DNA of 7,513 nucleotides from Actinomycetota bacterium. Lineage in GTDB: Bacteria; Actinomycetota; Actinomycetes; Nanopelagicales; Nanopelagicaceae. The stretch spans positions 1 to 7,513 of the forward strand of contig WLLM01000031.1 in assembly GCA_009700715.1 (NCBI GenBank), read 5' to 3'. The position numbers and the translations under genes are program-made. The notes under the pieces are model-generated. The model saw only the letters and a program-made list of their open reading frames with translations. It was not told the origin of the DNA and did not search any database. Positions 6,485 to 7,513 of the stretch are shown here, piece after piece. Numbering within the stretch: position 1 is the stretch's first letter; each line of letters begins with the position of its first letter.

Positions 6485-6490
6485 GAACCC

Positions 6491-7513
6491 ATGAAATTAC
6501 GAGGGGTTACATCAGCGCTGATCGGATCTATAACTTTGGCGCTTTTCACCCCTATTTCAGCGCAAGCAGCTGAACCAACTTTCACAGTTATGTCTCGAAA
6601 TATCTATTTGGGCGCAGATGTCGGGGTTGCCCTTGAGTTAATTCCAGATATGCCAGCGGCGGCGCAATTTATGTGGGATCAAGTAAATAAGAATGACTTT
6701 TCAAAACGTTCAGTAGCCCTAGCCGCTGAAATCAAGGAATATCAGCCCGATGTAATAGGCCTACAAGAAGCCACTATTTGGTACTGCAAAAAGAACGCCT
6801 GGAGCAAAAAAGTTGAAGTCTTCAACTTCACCAATCAACTACTTGATGCTCTCGGTGGAGATTATGTCTTAGCAAGTAAAGATGGGACTACCGCCTTTAA
6901 TCCCGGTTACTCCATTAATCCAATTCCATTTTTAACTATGGTCAAAGATCCAGAGCGTTTTCAGAAGATATTTGGCCAAGATAAAGCTGCCTGCGGATTT
7001 CAGATCGGTGATGCGTTAGCAATCAAAAAGACTCTCGCCGATCAAGTTATCCAAGTTGGAAATACCGAATACGAAGCCAGCTACAGCATCGTTCCAACGT
7101 TGATGACGATATATCGTGGTTACACCTGGGCTGATATCAACATTGCAAATATCCCCGTTCGTTTTATAACAACGCACCTGGAATCTATTTGGGATGAAAA
7201 TAAAGTCCCTAACGCCGCTAAACAAGCAACACAATTAATTAAAGATCTAAAAGAAACCAATATGCCACTCGTCGTTATTGGAGATTTCAATTCAGATCCG
7301 CGCGATCCGCGTCCGGCAAATGCAGCTAACCCAGGTTTGCAACCAACTGCTAGCGAAGAGTGTCCAGCAGGAGATACCAAGTGCAACGCATACCGATTAA
7401 TGCGCGAAGCCGGATTTAACGATGCAGGTCCGGATGCAAGTGATCCAACTACTTACACCTGGGGGATGAACGCGCTTTTGACTGGACCAGATCCAGATCG
7501 CTTGAAATCTGCA
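6491..7513 (+). CDS. Secreted endonuclease/exonuclease/phosphatase-family protein, 3' end missing
   Basis: The frame is open from the ATG at 6491 to the last base, giving 341 residues with no stop. An N-terminal signal peptide is clear: basic start (MKLR), hydrophobic core to about residue 20, and a cleavage-like AQA-A near residues 25-27. The mature part shows the motif series of the EEP (DNase I / exonuclease III-like) fold: SRNIYLG with N37, PDVIGLQEA with the metal-binding E93, TTHLES with H219, and VVIGDFNSDP with D255 and N257. The final Asp-His motif would lie past the right edge. Four cysteines (99, 168, 291, 298) could form disulfides, in keeping with export. Such enzymes cleave phosphodiester or phosphomonoester bonds in nucleic acids, sphingolipids or inositol phosphates; the substrate is unknown, and scavenging of external nucleic acid or phosphate is a guess. 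Divergent from the aminopeptidase across 25 nt. Confidence 0.85.
   Translation, partial: MKLRGVTSALIGSITLALFTPISAQAAEPTFTVMSRNIYLGADVGVALELIPDMPAAAQFMWDQVNKNDFSKRSVALAAEIKEYQPDVIGLQEATIWYCKKNAWSKKVEVFNFTNQLLDALGGDYVLASKDGTTAFNPGYSINPIPFLTMVKDPERFQKIFGQDKAACGFQIGDALAIKKTLADQVIQVGNTEYEASYSIVPTLMTIYRGYTWADINIANIPVRFITTHLESIWDENKVPNAAKQATQLIKDLKETNMPLVVIGDFNSDPRDPRPANAANPGLQPTASEECPAGDTKCNAYRLMREAGFNDAGPDASDPTTYTWGMNALLTGPDPDRLKSA

Noticed and set aside
6466..6585. N-terminal extension of the aminopeptidase from the ATG at 6585
   Set aside because: The 40 extra codons lie antisense to the signal peptide of the divergent gene and do not resemble the family N-terminus. The ATG at 6465 gives a normal-length protein.

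Overview
The window looks like chromosome from a streamlined, moderately low-GC actinobacterium. Three things point there. The succinate dehydrogenase has the three-subunit layout of mycobacterial Sdh1 (single membrane anchor, then flavoprotein, then iron-sulfur protein). The fluoride channel genes are paired. Genes are packed with 1-4 nt overlaps and very short gaps. By eye the base composition is well below that of Mycobacterium or Streptomyces, which suggests a planktonic freshwater lineage such as the acI / Nanopelagicales group. That placement is inference; no marker gene is present to settle it.

Layout, left to right. (1) The 3' part of a HAD-superfamily (Cof-type) phosphatase gene, open at the left edge (3-608). 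(2) A class II tRNA-Ser with anticodon UGA and an encoded CCA end (656-741), followed by a 124-nt spacer holding short inverted repeats and the ribosome binding site of the next gene. (3) A tight five-gene plus-strand cluster at 866-5017: sdhC, sdhA, sdhB, then two small crcB/fluC genes. The gaps and overlaps (15 nt from the preferred sdhA start, 1-nt overlap, 2-nt gap, 4-nt overlap) suggest one transcript. (4) On the minus strand, a full-length M24 aminopeptidase P (5014-6465), whose stop codon interlocks with that of crcB2. (5) Divergent from it across only 25 nt, a secreted endonuclease/exonuclease/phosphatase-family protein (6491 onward), open at the right edge.

How the genes work together. 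SdhCAB forms the membrane complex that oxidises succinate to fumarate and passes electrons through FAD and iron-sulfur clusters to the quinone pool. The anchor carries a Cys/His cluster (C200, H201, C203, H205) that fits the Rieske-type [2Fe-2S] cluster described in the membrane part of Mycobacterium smegmatis Sdh1. The two crcB products look like the two halves of an antiparallel heterodimeric fluoride channel: their charge patterns predict opposite membrane orientations, and each has lost a different one of the two pore phenylalanines. The aminopeptidase and the secreted phosphodiesterase-type enzyme have no evident link to the cluster.

The window has no mobile element, CRISPR array or phage gene, and no gene-free stretch longer than 300 bases. 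The most interesting observations are the crcB pair and its physical linkage to sdh, the Rieske-like motif in the anchor, and the back-to-back, probably leaderless start region at 6466-6490.
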